Below are positions 35,583 to 44,828 of a stretch of DNA of 64,000 nt, piece by piece. The DNA comes from Bacteroidetes bacterium GWE2_42_24 (lineage in GTDB: Bacteria > Bacteroidota > Bacteroidia > Bacteroidales > TTA-H9): positions 62,001-126,000 of the forward strand of contig MEOA01000043.1 in NCBI GenBank assembly GCA_001768515.1, written 5' to 3'. Each line of letters opens with the position of its first letter. Positions within the stretch are counted from its first letter, which is position 1. Position numbers and translations under genes: made by a program. The notes beneath the pieces were generated by a model. It had not been told where the DNA came from, ran no database searches, and saw only the letters and a program-made list of their open reading frames with translations.

Positions 35583-37514
35583 TTATTTTGTTGGCTCAAC
35601 CTTGAGGTGAGCTGCAAGGAATTTTTCCATGGCTTCGTAGAAATCAAACTGATTTTCTTCGTTATGGAAACCGTGTCCTTCGTTGTCTTTCACCATGTAT
35701 TCAATGACGACGCCTTTGGCTTTAAGCGCGGCGACCATCTGATCCGATTCATCTTTGTTTACGCGGGGATCGTTAGCTCCCTGAGCAACAAACAGCGGTG
35801 TGACGATCTTATCGGCATTGAGTGCCGGTGATGTCTGGGCAAGCTGAATGGAATCGGCTTTGGGATTGCCTACCATTTCGTACATCATGTCGAGCATGGG
35901 TTTCCAGTACGGGGGAATGGTATTCATAAAGGTAAAGAGGTTTGAAACGCCAACATAGTCAACGGCTGCTGCGTAGAGGGCAGGATCTTTCACGATACCC
36001 TGCAGTGTGGCATAACCACCGTAGCTGGCACCATAGATAGCCACGTGTTTAGGATCGGCGATACCCTTCTCGATGAGCCAGTTTACACCATCGGTGATGT
36101 CTTCCTGCATAGTAAGACCCCATTGTTTGAATGAAGCCTGCCAGAAACTTTTTCCGTATCCGGTTGAGCCACGGAAATTCATCTGGAGTATTGCATAGCC
36201 ACGATTGGCCAGGAACTGCACTTCGGGATTGAATCCCCATGAATCACGTGCCCATGGACCGCCGTGAGGATTGATCACCACAGGCAGGTTTTTGGCGTTT
36301 TCAAGGGTATAGCCTTTCGGTAAGGTGAGGTATGCATGGATGGTGAGACCATCACGCGATTGATATTCTACTGGTGTGATGGTAGCCATGTCATTTTCGT
36401 TAATCCAGGGACTAACATCGGCAATCTTGTCGAGTTTGTCGCTATTAACATCATAGAGGTAATATGATCCAAGCGAACGGTCGCTGTATGTGCGGACGAT
36501 GTATTTATCTTCGGCTTTCGTTGATGAGGAGAGTCCGATTTCATAACCCTGAAGCTTTTCGGAGATTTTCTTGAAGATGCCTTCTGATTCAGCATCGAAG
36601 AAGTGTTTCTCGTTTTTCCATGATTCATAAGAAGCAGATGTGATCACTTTCCGTTTGCGCGAATAGCTGAGACCTTCAACGTCATAATCGGGATTCTCAT
36701 AAAGTACTTTGATTTCTTTACCGTTGACGATATCGAACTCAACGATGGCTGATTTGTCACGACCCAGATTTGAACTGGCGTATACGGCTTTGTTGTCGAA
36801 GGTAAAGAATTGCGGACTTACCTGATCCTTGAAACTGGTGGTAAGTACTACTTTGAAAGGTTCCTCTTCGGTGGCGCGATAGAGTAACTGTGTACTGATT
36901 CCATCTTCGGCGATGGCTGTTGCAATGCGGAGTTTTCCATCATGGTCGGTCATCCAGCCCTGAATATTGCCCGGGTTCTCGGCAATCAGTTTCATTTCAC
37001 CTGTTTCGATATTCAGGCGGTAGGCATCAAAGACCTGCGGATTACGTTTGTTAAGGCCGATGATCACTTCATTGGGAATATCCTCAAGGTCGTCGATTAT
37101 TTGCGTACGAACACCATCAAAATCGGTGAAGCAGATGGCGTTTGATCCATCAATGTTTACGCCGTACAGTTTGAAGTTTTCATCACCGCCTTTGTCTTTG
37201 AGAAAGAGGATCCGGTTGTTGTTGGCCCAGAAATATCCGGCTACATTGCGGTCGGTTTCACTGGTGAGGCGTTTGGCAGAATCCTGTCCGACTTCCTGAA
37301 CATAGACGTTCATACGGCTTTCATAAGGAGCCATGTAACTGAAGTACTTGCCATCAGGGGAAATCTGATACCTCGATTTCTCCGGGTTTTTAAAGAAATC
37401 TTTCAACGGGATGGTTGGTGCAGGCTCAACCTTGCTGCCCGATTGACAACTGAACATCATCGACATGCTTGCTAATAGACTTAAGATTAGTAAATTACTT
37501 AATTTTTTTTGCAT
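35583..37514 (-). CDS. S9-family prolyl oligopeptidase-like lipoprotein
   Basis: A 643-residue serine peptidase. Residues 1-23 are a lipoprotein signal (SMSMMFSC23), then a beta-propeller (about 45-370; repeated SPDGKY-, WANNNRI-type blades) and an alpha/beta hydrolase domain (about 390-643). The nucleophile is S497 in YGASYGGYAT, with the acid in ANDPRVNKDES and the histidine in DNEGHGFHNE. These enzymes release di- or tripeptides or cleave after proline or other residues; acyl-aminoacyl peptidase-like activity is also possible. Lipid anchoring places it in the periplasm or outer membrane, where it may work with the secreted M1 peptidase. Confidence 0.92.
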   Translation of the reverse strand: MQKKLSNLLILSLLASMSMMFSCQSGSKVEPAPTIPLKDFFKNPEKSRYQISPDGKYFSYMAPYESRMNVYVQEVGQDSAKRLTSETDRNVAGYFWANNNRILFLKDKGGDENFKLYGVNIDGSNAICFTDFDGVRTQIIDDLEDIPNEVIIGLNKRNPQVFDAYRLNIETGEMKLIAENPGNIQGWMTDHDGKLRIATAIAEDGISTQLLYRATEEEPFKVVLTTSFKDQVSPQFFTFDNKAVYASSNLGRDKSAIVEFDIVNGKEIKVLYENPDYDVEGLSYSRKRKVITSASYESWKNEKHFFDAESEGIFKKISEKLQGYEIGLSSSTKAEDKYIVRTYSDRSLGSYYLYDVNSDKLDKIADVSPWINENDMATITPVEYQSRDGLTIHAYLTLPKGYTLENAKNLPVVINPHGGPWARDSWGFNPEVQFLANRGYAILQMNFRGSTGYGKSFWQASFKQWGLTMQEDITDGVNWLIEKGIADPKHVAIYGASYGGYATLQGIVKDPALYAAAVDYVGVSNLFTFMNTIPPYWKPMLDMMYEMVGNPKADSIQLAQTSPALNADKIVTPLFVAQGANDPRVNKDESDQMVAALKAKGVVIEYMVKDNEGHGFHNEENQFDFYEAMEKFLAAHLKVEPTK

Positions 37515-37561
37515 AAATTCTGGTTTTTAATGTATTAATATAAAAAAGTTAGGGGTTGAGG

Positions 37562-37569
37562 CAAAAGTA
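37562..37569 (-). promoter_or_regulatory. Candidate promoter -7 box of the S9 peptidase gene
   Basis: TACTTTTG on the minus strand, a perfect TAnnTTTG, 48 bp upstream of the ATG. Between it and the ATG the DNA is very AT-rich. The -33 region is not clear. Confidence 0.5.
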
Positions 37570-37718
37570 GATACTTTTATTAAATGAGACCGGCATCATT
37601 TCATTTTTATAGGGGTAATAAACTGTATACGTTTAGTAAAATATTGATATATATGACTTTGTGTCCTGATATAGCTGGTAGTAAAAAAAATGGTTACTTT
37701 GCATAAAAAATTGGAAAT

Positions 37719-38021
37719 ATGTTCGGGAATCTGATGGGCAAGCTGCAGGAGGTGCAGCAGAAGGCTGAAGAAGCAAAAGCTTTGTTGGCTGCTGGACGTT
37801 TTGAGGGTAAATCGGCCGATGGAAGGGTATTGGCGATTGTAGACGGAAACAGTCGGTTGATAGATATAATCATTGATCCATCATGCCTGTCAGGCAATGC
37901 AGATGATATTCAGTCGCTGGTGAAAGAAGCTGTTGTAGGTGCCCAGCAGGAGGCGTCGGCTGCACAGGCCGAGACTATGAAGAATGCAGCAAAAAGTTTC
38001 CTTCCCGGATTTCCGGGTTAA
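37719..38021 (+). CDS. YbaB/EbfC-family nucleoid-associated protein
   Basis: A 100-residue YbaB/EbfC protein at the usual length. MFGNLMGKLQEVQQKAEEAKALL is the N-terminal helix, FEGKSADGRVLAIVDGNSRLIDIIID the central beta-hairpin (F-E-G-K-S replaces the common V-x-G-x-A-G), and the C-terminal helix is alanine- and glutamine-rich. These proteins bind DNA as dimers and often sit near recR or dnaX, but here the partner downstream is cvfB, 15 bp away, suggesting co-transcription. TTACTTTG near 37692 is one base off a promoter box. Confidence 0.88.
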   Translation: MFGNLMGKLQEVQQKAEEAKALLAAGRFEGKSADGRVLAIVDGNSRLIDIIIDPSCLSGNADDIQSLVKEAVVGAQQEASAAQAETMKNAAKSFLPGFPG

Positions 38022-38036
38022 TTAATTTCGATAACA

Positions 38037-38867
38037 ATGATACAAGTTGGTCAATTTCAGGTTTTGCCGATTCTCAGGATCGTAGCACCCGGGGCAATCC
38101 TCGATTCAGGTGATGGTCAGGAATTGTTGCTGCCCGGTAAGCAAATTCCCGAAGGAGCTGTAGAGGGCGATATGGTAAGGGTGTTCATTTATACCGATTC
38201 CGACGACCGTCCCATCGCTACTACCGATCTTCCGACAGCCGTTGCCGGAGGTTTTGCAGCGATGGAAGTAAGGCAGGTTGGGCGGTTCGGTGCCTTTGTT
38301 TTTATGGGATTGGCTAAAGATTTGCTTATTCCTTACCGACAGATGAGGCAACCGTTAAATACCGGCGAAAATCCCATTGTGCACGTGATGGTTGATGAAC
38401 AATCAAAACGATTGACCGGAACCACCTATTACGATAAATATTTACATGATGTGGCGGGTGAGCTATCGCAGGGTGAGGAGGTTGATGTTTTGATTGCCGA
38501 TCAGACGAGCCTCGGGTTTAAGGTGATCGTCAACCAGCAGTTCAGGGGAATGGTATACATGAATGAGATATTTAGTACTGTGGTTCCCGGAAAGAAAGTG
38601 ACCGGGTGGGTGAAATTTGTCAGAGCCGACGGCAAACTTGATATTACATTGAGGCGTCCGGGATTGGACGAATTTGCCTTTGCAGCCGACCTGATTATCA
38701 CCCAGATGCATAAAATGGGCGGCAGGTTACAGCTTCATGATAAATCGACGCCCGAGGAGATTAAAAAGGCGCTGGGTATCAGTAAGCGAACCTATAAAGC
38801 AGCAGTTGGTAATTTGCTGAAACAGGGTTTGATCGACATAGACGACCATGGAATTTTTCTTCGTTGA
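38037..38867 (+). CDS. cvfB: CvfB-like S1-domain RNA-binding protein
   Basis: A 276-residue protein of the CvfB (YitL) family: three S1-type OB folds (LPGKQIPEGAVEGDMVRVFIYTD in the first; ATDLPTAVAGGFAAMEVRQVGRFGAFVFMGLAKDLLIPYRQM region in the second; VNQQFRGMVYMNEIF in the third) and a C-terminal winged helix (TPEEIKKALGISKRTYKAAVGNLLKQGLI, about 239-267). The family binds RNA and influences expression of surface or virulence factors in Firmicutes; the role in Bacteroidota is not established. It ends exactly where the convergent yjbQ gene ends, with no gap. Confidence 0.88.
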   Translation: MIQVGQFQVLPILRIVAPGAILDSGDGQELLLPGKQIPEGAVEGDMVRVFIYTDSDDRPIATTDLPTAVAGGFAAMEVRQVGRFGAFVFMGLAKDLLIPYRQMRQPLNTGENPIVHVMVDEQSKRLTGTTYYDKYLHDVAGELSQGEEVDVLIADQTSLGFKVIVNQQFRGMVYMNEIFSTVVPGKKVTGWVKFVRADGKLDITLRRPGLDEFAFAADLIITQMHKMGGRLQLHDKSTPEEIKKALGISKRTYKAAVGNLLKQGLIDIDDHGIFLR

Positions 38868-39278
38868 TCAGGAGATAACAGTAGCAATAAGTCGTCGGCG
38901 TCCTCCATGGTTTCTGAATTCACAAAGGTAGATCCCCTGCCATATACCGAGGTTCAGCCTTCCATGGCTTATGGGAATGGTAACCGAAGTGCCGGTCAGT
39001 GAGCTTTTCAGATGGGCAGGCATATCGTCGCTCCCCTCATCATCATGGCTGTACCAGAGCTGGTTTTCCGGTACCAGTTTGTTGAAGATTTGTTCGAAAT
39101 CTTTTCTTACTGAAGGATCGGCATTTTCATTAATCGTGAGGCCGGCGGAAGTATGCTGGATAAATAGGTGGAGGATACCTTCGGTTGGTAACTTGCCTAA
39201 CTCTTTTTCAACCAGTTGTGTTATCAGGTGAAATCCTCTTGGCGAGGGCGACAGATCGATTGTCTTTTGAATTGTCAT
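38868..39278 (-). CDS. YjbQ/UPF0047 family protein (secondary thiamine-phosphate synthase type)
   Basis: A 136-residue single-domain protein of UPF0047. IQHTSAGLTINENADPSVRKD (about 44-65 region) and YSHDDEGSDDMPAHLKSSL hold the conserved H, N, D and H residues of the presumed active site, and GTWQGIYLCEFR-type C-terminal block reads GIWQGIYLCEFRNHGGRR. Members can complement thiE mutants weakly, hence the name; the physiological role is unclear. The adjacent cvfB gene on the other strand abuts it, so transcripts converge without a spacer. Confidence 0.88.
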   Translation of the reverse strand: MTIQKTIDLSPSPRGFHLITQLVEKELGKLPTEGILHLFIQHTSAGLTINENADPSVRKDFEQIFNKLVPENQLWYSHDDEGSDDMPAHLKSSLTGTSVTIPISHGRLNLGIWQGIYLCEFRNHGGRRRLIATVIS

Positions 39279-39303
39279 TGGTTTGTTTTTTCACAAAAAT
39301 ACG

Positions 39304-39336
39304 AAACCCGGTGCCGTTATAGGTCACCGGGTTTTT
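39304..39336 (-). terminator. Terminator of the icd-citrate synthase operon
   Basis: AAACCCGGTG (39304-39313) pairs with CACCGGGTTT within CACCGGGTTTTT (39325-39336) across an 11-nt loop, 17 bp after the citrate synthase stop on the minus strand. It lies just upstream of the yjbQ start. Confidence 0.8.
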
Positions 39337-39352
39337 GTTGGTAACAATTACT

Positions 39353-40684
39353 TTATTCTGAGGGAATCTCATCTTCATTTAATGTACCGAAAGCGATTTT
39401 CTCGAGCAGATCGGTGGTGAGTGATTTTGGACGCTCGAGCGGATAACTCAGCGCCCGATCCCAGATGATGTTGGCGGCTATACCTATGCTACGACCGATG
39501 CTGAAGAGCACGGTATAAAAATCGAATTCCCTTATGCCATAGTGCCACTGAATAACGCCTGTCTGGGCATCAAGGTTAGGCCATGGATTTTTGGCTTTAC
39601 CCTGTTCCATGAGGATGGCCGGAACGATTTTATAGAGTTTATCGACGAAGGCAAAAACGGGATCATCAGGCATGTGCTTCTGGCAGAACTCACGCTGGAC
39701 AGTATAGCGGGGATCGGTTTTACGCAGAACAGCGTGCCCGTATCCGGGAATTACCATTCCTGAATGGAGGGTATCCCATACATACTGGCGTACTTCATCA
39801 TCGGTGGGTTCGGCTCCATTCATTTTATCCATAAATTCCAGTATCCAGCGCAGCACTTCCTGATTGGCCAATCCGTGCAGCGGACCTGCGAGGCCGTTGA
39901 CCATTGAGGCGATAGAAAGGTAAATATCGGCGAGTGTGCTTGAAACAAGGTGACCGGTGTGAGCACTCACATTTCCGCTTTCATGGTCAGCATGGATGAT
40001 GAAGTTCATGCGCGATACATCTTCGTAAGCCTTGGGTTGGCCCATCATGTGAGCAAAGTTGGCACCGAAATCGAGGAAAGGGTTCGATTGAATTCTTTTG
40101 CCATCGCGGTATAGCTTGGCGTAGATATAGGTGGCCACTTCGGGAAGTTTGGCCAGAAGGTTCAGCGCATCTTCATAAGTGGGATCCCAATAGTCGTGTT
40201 TGTTGAGGCCGGTAGCATATTTCTTGGCGAAGAACGATTCGCGCTGCATTGTGGTCACGGCCGCTGAAAATACCGACATAGGGTGGCTACAACAGGGGAA
40301 AGAGTCAATCACATCGTAAACATAGCGGGGAAGGATTCTCCGTTTATTGAACTCATCTACCACATCAGCAACTTCTTCTTCATTAGGTATATCACCAGTG
40401 AGGAGCAGGTAAAACAAACCCTCTACGTATGGCATTTCTGCGCCTTTGGGTTTGGGCAATTTCCCGAAGACTTCGGGTAAGGTGTACCCCCGGTAGCGGA
40501 TCCCTTCATTTGGATCAAGATAGGAGATGTCGGTAACGAGGCTTTTCACACCCCTCATGCCACCGATAACCTGAGCGATGGTGATCTTATCGACCACTAC
40601 ATCGCCAAATTCCTGAAGCAGACGCTGAGTTCTTGGACGTTGCTCCAGAATTTTTTCATAAAGTTTTTCCTTAAGTTTTGACAT
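39353..40684 (-). CDS. gltA: Citrate synthase
   Basis: A 443-residue citrate synthase of the Bacteroidota kind, closer to the eukaryotic type I enzyme than to the hexameric enterobacterial form. Motifs: GMRGVKSLVTDISYLDPNEGIRYRGY near the N-terminus; first catalytic His in HADHESGNVSAHTGHLV (about 226-242); second in GLAGPLHGLANQEVLRW (about 261-277); catalytic Asp region in DAQTGVIQWHYGIREFDFYTVLFSIGRS. It condenses acetyl-CoA and oxaloacetate. It follows icd after 25 bp and shares its operon; aconitase is not in the window. It supplies 2-oxoglutarate for glutamate synthesis in what is probably an incomplete cycle. Confidence 0.94.
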   Translation of the reverse strand: MSKLKEKLYEKILEQRPRTQRLLQEFGDVVVDKITIAQVIGGMRGVKSLVTDISYLDPNEGIRYRGYTLPEVFGKLPKPKGAEMPYVEGLFYLLLTGDIPNEEEVADVVDEFNKRRILPRYVYDVIDSFPCCSHPMSVFSAAVTTMQRESFFAKKYATGLNKHDYWDPTYEDALNLLAKLPEVATYIYAKLYRDGKRIQSNPFLDFGANFAHMMGQPKAYEDVSRMNFIIHADHESGNVSAHTGHLVSSTLADIYLSIASMVNGLAGPLHGLANQEVLRWILEFMDKMNGAEPTDDEVRQYVWDTLHSGMVIPGYGHAVLRKTDPRYTVQREFCQKHMPDDPVFAFVDKLYKIVPAILMEQGKAKNPWPNLDAQTGVIQWHYGIREFDFYTVLFSIGRSIGIAANIIWDRALSYPLERPKSLTTDLLEKIAFGTLNEDEIPSE

Positions 40685-40709
40685 GGTATTGTGGGATTCG
40701 AATTATTAA

Positions 40710-41957
40710 TCAATTAACGGGCTGAAACTTTTCGCCACCGAGTTTCTTCCCGAGATTTACTGCGATGGCGTCTATAAATTCTTCTGTATAGAGGTATTGG
40801 CCGTGTTTTGGTGTTTCATCATGAACCAGCAAGGCAAGGTCTTTGGTCATCATGCCGTTTTCAACCGTTTCGATACAGGCTTCTTCGAGTGAATGGCAAA
40901 ACCTGATAAGCTCCGCGTTGTTGTCAAGCTTTCCACGGTGTGTCAATCCGCGGGTCCATGCAAAGATGCTGGCAATGGGGTTTGTCGAGGTGGCGTTTCC
41001 CTTCTGATGTTCACGGTAATGACGCGTTACAGTGCCATGGGCGGCTTCAGCCTCTACAGTTTTCCCATCGGGTGTGATGAGCACTGAGGTCATTAGTCCC
41101 AATGAACCAAATCCCTGAGCGAGGGTGTCGGACTGGACATCGCCATCGTAGTTTTTACAGGCCCATACGAAACCGCCATTCCACTTCAACGCTGAGGCCA
41201 CCATGTCGTCAATCAGCCGGTGTTCGTACACGATGCCTTTATCCCTGAAAGCAGTCATATAGTTCTGCTCAAATATTTCCTGGAAGATATCTTTAAAGCG
41301 ACCGTCGTATTGTTTAAGTATTGTGTTCTTGGTCGAAAGGTAGAGCGGCCACCCTTTGTCGAGTGCCATGTTAAAGCAGGCATGCGCAAATCCACGGATC
41401 GACTCATCAGTATTGAACATAGCCATGGCTACACCATCATCATCAAAGTTGTACACGGTGTAGGTCTGGGGTTCCCCGTTCTCGGGGGTGAAAGAGATGG
41501 TGAGTTTTCCTTTTCCTTTGGTACGGAAGTCGGTTGCACGATACTGGTCGCCGAAGGCATGACGCCCGATAACCATGGGTTGCGTCCATCCGGGTACAAG
41601 CCTGGGAATATTGCTTATCAGTATAGGTTCTCTGAATACTGTCCCGTTCAGGATGTTGCGGATGGTTCCATTTGGCGACTTGTACATGGCCTTTAAACCA
41701 AATTCTTTTACCCTGTTCTCATCAGGGGTGATGGTTGCGCATTTTATGCCTACGTTGTACTTCTGAATGGCTCCGGCAGCATCGATGGTCACCTGATCAT
41801 TGGTGGCATCGCGGTGTTCAATTCCAAGGTCATAGTACTTAATGTCAAGATCAAGGTAGGGGAAAATGAGCTTATTTTTTATCATTTGCCAGATGATGCG
41901 GGTCATTTCATCACCATCGAGTTCAACTACGGGGTTTGTAACTTTAATTTTCTTCAT
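40710..41957 (-). CDS. icd: NADP-dependent isocitrate dehydrogenase, eukaryote-like type
   Basis: A 415-residue homodimeric IDH of the eukaryote-like class (mammalian IDH1/2 relatives), not the E. coli type. Evidence: [14 protein letters not shown] at the N-terminus, [19 protein letters not shown] (substrate loop), [14 protein letters not shown], the metal aspartates in [22 protein letters not shown] and [14 protein letters not shown] (NADP-binding). It oxidises isocitrate to 2-oxoglutarate with NADPH. It is the first gene of a two-gene operon with citrate synthase. Confidence 0.95.
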   Translation of the reverse strand: MKKIKVTNPVVELDGDEMTRIIWQMIKNKLIFPYLDLDIKYYDLGIEHRDATNDQVTIDAAGAIQKYNVGIKCATITPDENRVKEFGLKAMYKSPNGTIRNILNGTVFREPILISNIPRLVPGWTQPMVIGRHAFGDQYRATDFRTKGKGKLTISFTPENGEPQTYTVYNFDDDGVAMAMFNTDESIRGFAHACFNMALDKGWPLYLSTKNTILKQYDGRFKDIFQEIFEQNYMTAFRDKGIVYEHRLIDDMVASALKWNGGFVWACKNYDGDVQSDTLAQGFGSLGLMTSVLITPDGKTVEAEAAHGTVTRHYREHQKGNATSTNPIASIFAWTRGLTHRGKLDNNAELIRFCHSLEEACIETVENGMMTKDLALLVHDETPKHGQYLYTEEFIDAIAVNLGKKLGGEKFQPVN

Positions 41958-42005
41958 GGGTTCGATATGAATTCTTCGAAAGAGAGTACACTTATTAATA
42001 TGCTA

Positions 42006-42013
42006 AAAAGGTA
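42006..42013 (-). promoter_or_regulatory. Possible promoter -7 box of the icd-citrate synthase operon
   Basis: TACCTTTT on the minus strand, seven of eight matches to TAnnTTTG, 49 bp upstream of the icd ATG. The -33 region contains no clear TTG. Listed as the best candidate in the 155-bp divergent gap with the PspC gene. Confidence 0.3.
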
Positions 42014-42112
42014 ACTTTTGTTCATTTATGTATGTATCTTTTTCTGTTTGTAACCTCGTAGGGGGTATGGCGTCAAAAATGGCATAGAAACCCATTAAAT
42101 AGTTATACAAAC

Positions 42113-42640
42113 ATGGCTACATACAAAAAACTGGAACGAAGTCGGTCGGATCGGATGCTTGGTGGTGTCGCCGGAGGGCTTGCTTCCTACTTCGATATCG
42201 ATAGTTCTATCGTAAGATTTTTATTCGTTTTAGGCGTTATAATCTGGGGGACAGGTCTATGGGTTTACGTTGTTCTTTGGATTATTCTGCCCGAAGTTTC
42301 CAGAAGACCTTTTATTAATTCAAATCCTCAAAATGAACCTGCAATGGAAAACGAAGACCTGAACTACAAAGATGCCGGTACCTATCAAAAAACTTATAGC
42401 GAACCGTCAACTGCCGGAACCGAAGACCCTTACAAAGCCTATCAGGAAAAACATAAGCGGAAGAAGGAGAATGGAAATCTGATCGCCGGAGCCGTCCTGA
42501 TCTCATTTGGTGCTTTGTTTCTTCTTACCGAGTATATACCGCATATTAATTTCAGTGATCTCTGGCCTTTCGTCTTGATTGTTGCCGGTGGAATTCTGCT
42601 GCGTAATTATTTTATTAACAATAAAAGTCAGAAGTCATGA
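42113..42640 (+). CDS. PspC-domain membrane protein
   Basis: A 175-residue protein. Residues 1-65 are a PspC domain: KLERSRSDRMLGGVAGGLASYFDIDSSIVR, then a helix (LFVLGVIIWGTGLWVYVVLWIILP). A hydrophilic linker rich in N, E, K and Y (66-125) leads to a second membrane pair (NLIAGAVLISFGALFLL... and WPFVLIVAGGILLRNYF), a LiaI-type DUF5668 region. PspC proteins sense envelope stress. The stop overlaps the next gene by 4 bp (ATGA), so the two are translated together and probably form one system. Confidence 0.88.
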   Translation: MATYKKLERSRSDRMLGGVAGGLASYFDIDSSIVRFLFVLGVIIWGTGLWVYVVLWIILPEVSRRPFINSNPQNEPAMENEDLNYKDAGTYQKTYSEPSTAGTEDPYKAYQEKHKRKKENGNLIAGAVLISFGALFLLTEYIPHINFSDLWPFVLIVAGGILLRNYFINNKSQKS

Positions 42641-43575
42641 GCTTTAAGAATGTATTCTGGGGCGTTTTGTTGCTCACCATTGGTTTACTTTATGCGTTAC
42701 GCAATTTCGATGTCATCTGGTTTAGTTGGTCATCGGTAGCTGACTTATGGCCTCTGTTGCTGCTCCTCTGGGGTATCTCCCTCATACCGGCAAAGCCGCT
42801 TTACAAGTTATTGGGCTCCTTTGGTGTGATTGTTCTGGCCGTGATATTGGTGCTGATTCGTCCGACAGGCGATGGCTTTGATTTTCAAATCGGTCATCGT
42901 AACTGGAGTAGTAACAGCCATTGGAATCAGGATAATGATTCCGATACTGATACTTATCGGGATCAGGCATTCTCGTTACCTGTTGCTAAAGCAGGAGCAA
43001 GGGTAGCACTCAATCTTGAAGCCGCAGCCGGAAGATTTGAACTAATGGATACGACCAACCAGTTGATTAGTTTTGAAAGCCATGGCAATATTGGCCCATA
43101 TATGATGGAGCCGGGCGAGGGCGAGCAAATTACAACGGTTGACATTAAGCTCGACAATGTAAGCGTAAATAGCGGTCAGGTTAAGAATGAAGTGATCATG
43201 AAGCTTAACCCCTCTGTTATCTGGAACATCAAGGTTGAAGCCGGTGCCTCTAAAGTAGATATGGACCTGAAGAACTTTATGGTTCGACGGCTCGAACTTG
43301 ATGGTGGTGCTTCAAGTGTTGATATTATTGTTGGTTCGCTTATGGATACTGTTGACGTTGACCTTGAGGTTGGCGTTTCATCACTTAGCATTGCTGTACC
43401 ACAAGCCAGTGGTTGTGAATTACGTACCGATGCAGTCTTGTCGGGGCGAAGGATAACCGGATTTGAGAAGATTTCCACCGGACTCTACAGAACCAATGGA
43501 TTTGATACTGCAAAAAAGAAGATATACATCGACGCCGAAGCAGCTATCTCGGATTTAAAAGTTGAACGGTACTAG
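42637..43575 (+). CDS. LiaF-like membrane protein (DUF5668 plus beta-helical C-terminal domain)
   Basis: A 312-residue protein with an N-terminal membrane unit of four short helices (about 5-82, FKNVFWGVLLLTIGLLYALRNF and WPLLLLLWGISLIPA) and an extracytoplasmic domain (about 115-312) made of repeated beta strands (LNLEAAAGRFELMD, KVEAGASKVDMDLKNF, LDGGASSVDIIVGS, LEVGVSSLSIAVP), the pattern of the cell-wall-active antibiotics response (LiaF C-terminal) domain. It likely partners the PspC protein in sensing membrane or cell-wall damage. No histidine kinase or regulator is adjacent. Confidence 0.82.
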   Translation: MSFKNVFWGVLLLTIGLLYALRNFDVIWFSWSSVADLWPLLLLLWGISLIPAKPLYKLLGSFGVIVLAVILVLIRPTGDGFDFQIGHRNWSSNSHWNQDNDSDTDTYRDQAFSLPVAKAGARVALNLEAAAGRFELMDTTNQLISFESHGNIGPYMMEPGEGEQITTVDIKLDNVSVNSGQVKNEVIMKLNPSVIWNIKVEAGASKVDMDLKNFMVRRLELDGGASSVDIIVGSLMDTVDVDLEVGVSSLSIAVPQASGCELRTDAVLSGRRITGFEKISTGLYRTNGFDTAKKKIYIDAEAAISDLKVERY

Positions 43576-43584
43576 ATTCCCTTT

Positions 43585-43631
43585 AAATAAAACGAGGCTG
43601 TCCTATGAATTAGGACAGCCTCGTTTTATTT
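43585..43631. terminator. Bidirectional terminator between convergent genes
   Basis: A perfect 21-bp inverted repeat (43585-43605 and 43611-43631) with a 5-nt TGAAT loop and A/T ends, serving the LiaF-like gene on the plus strand and the TlpA-like gene on the minus strand. Its right arm overlaps the stop codon of the minus-strand gene (43630-43632). Confidence 0.9.
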
Positions 43632-44823
43632 ACCATTCCATTTTTTTCAGCTCAATCAACACATCGTCGGCTGAGTTATATCGGCCTTGAATGAGTCCGT
43701 TACGGTCGATGATATAATAGGTGGGAAGATTGTCGCCTATGGCATAGAGTTTCTGAAGGGGCGATGAGGGGTAAAGCAAATCGCAGACCTGCGTCCACTG
43801 CATAAAATCCGACTGAATAGCTTGCATCCATTGGAAGCGTTTATTGTCAAACGAGATCGAAACCATGTCGAAATTATATCTTCCATAACGGTTGGCTATC
43901 AGATGTAAAGTGTTGAAGTCACGCCGATAGTTTGCCAACCAGGATGCCCAGAAGTGAAGAACTACGACCTTCCCCTTCAGTTCAGATAATCTAAAATTTT
44001 CGTCTTCATGGCCTGACATTACGATTTCAGGAGCCGGATTCCCTGGCTGCAGTCGTGATTCCATAGCATTAGCTTCTTTATACCGGGCCACCTGTTCTGC
44101 CAGATTCTTGTGTAAATATGCAACGTGTATGTTGTTACCATGATGTTTGCGCAGGTTACTATCTATTTCCATGATAAGGCCAAAGTGATCGTTGACTGTC
44201 AGTAATGGTCTGGGTCCGCTCTTTTGATTTAGGGCAATGAGGGTTCCCAGTGAAGTAAGGTTTGATTTCAGATAGTCGATGGTCAGTTTTTGCTGCGCAT
44301 CAAAAATAGTGGCGTAGCGCATTCCTACTGAGTCTCTTACAGCCGGATAATCAGCTCTGTCTTTTGACCGGTCAAGGTAAATACTCAGACTGTCAACTTC
44401 TCTCCGCATTACCTCAAAAGCCGAGTGGTATAGTTGAAGGTTGGTGTTTTGAACAGAACCTTCAACGATCAGGTCAGTCAAATCTTCCCGGTCGGCTTTA
44501 AATACGGCCGTTTCGCCAGGTACCGAAAGAACGATGATCCGTTTCTTCCCGACCGATACCATGTAAATTCCTGCCTCAGTGTTGTCGATTGTAATGAGTG
44601 CTTTTCCCGCTACATCAGTATTAATGGTATCAAGAGGAACGATTGCCTCAGGCTGAACCTCGTTCAGTATTAATTCTGCATCGGGATAGGCATTCAGTCT
44701 GATGTCCATCTTAAAGACTTTGTCAGATGTATTATCTCTGGATTTACATCCGTTCAGAATCAGAAGCGTAAGTATTAATCCTGTAAACAGGCGAAACTTT
44801 AGTGAAAATCGTAGTCTTGTCAT
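43630..44823 (-). CDS. TlpA-like thioredoxin-fold lipoprotein lacking redox cysteines
   Basis: A 397-residue protein from the ATG at 44823, which starts a lipoprotein signal peptide (LTLLILNGC26); the longer frame to 44997 overlaps the upstream gene and has no signal character. Residues 30-130 form a beta-rich domain seen in many Bacteroidota TlpA proteins (DUF4369-like), a helical linker follows, and residues about 265-397 are a TlpA/AhpC-type thioredoxin fold (GNPAPEIVMSG, LSELKGKVVVLHFWASW, YIIDRNGLIQGRY). The active site normally WCxxC is W295-L-A-N-Y299: both cysteines are replaced. It cannot do disulphide exchange; a binding or structural role is likely. Its start is 5 bp after the PPTase stop. 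Confidence 0.87.
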   Translation of the reverse strand: MTRLRFSLKFRLFTGLILTLLILNGCKSRDNTSDKVFKMDIRLNAYPDAELILNEVQPEAIVPLDTINTDVAGKALITIDNTEAGIYMVSVGKKRIIVLSVPGETAVFKADREDLTDLIVEGSVQNTNLQLYHSAFEVMRREVDSLSIYLDRSKDRADYPAVRDSVGMRYATIFDAQQKLTIDYLKSNLTSLGTLIALNQKSGPRPLLTVNDHFGLIMEIDSNLRKHHGNNIHVAYLHKNLAEQVARYKEANAMESRLQPGNPAPEIVMSGHEDENFRLSELKGKVVVLHFWASWLANYRRDFNTLHLIANRYGRYNFDMVSISFDNKRFQWMQAIQSDFMQWTQVCDLLYPSSPLQKLYAIGDNLPTYYIIDRNGLIQGRYNSADDVLIELKKMEW

Positions 44824-44828
44824 AATAT

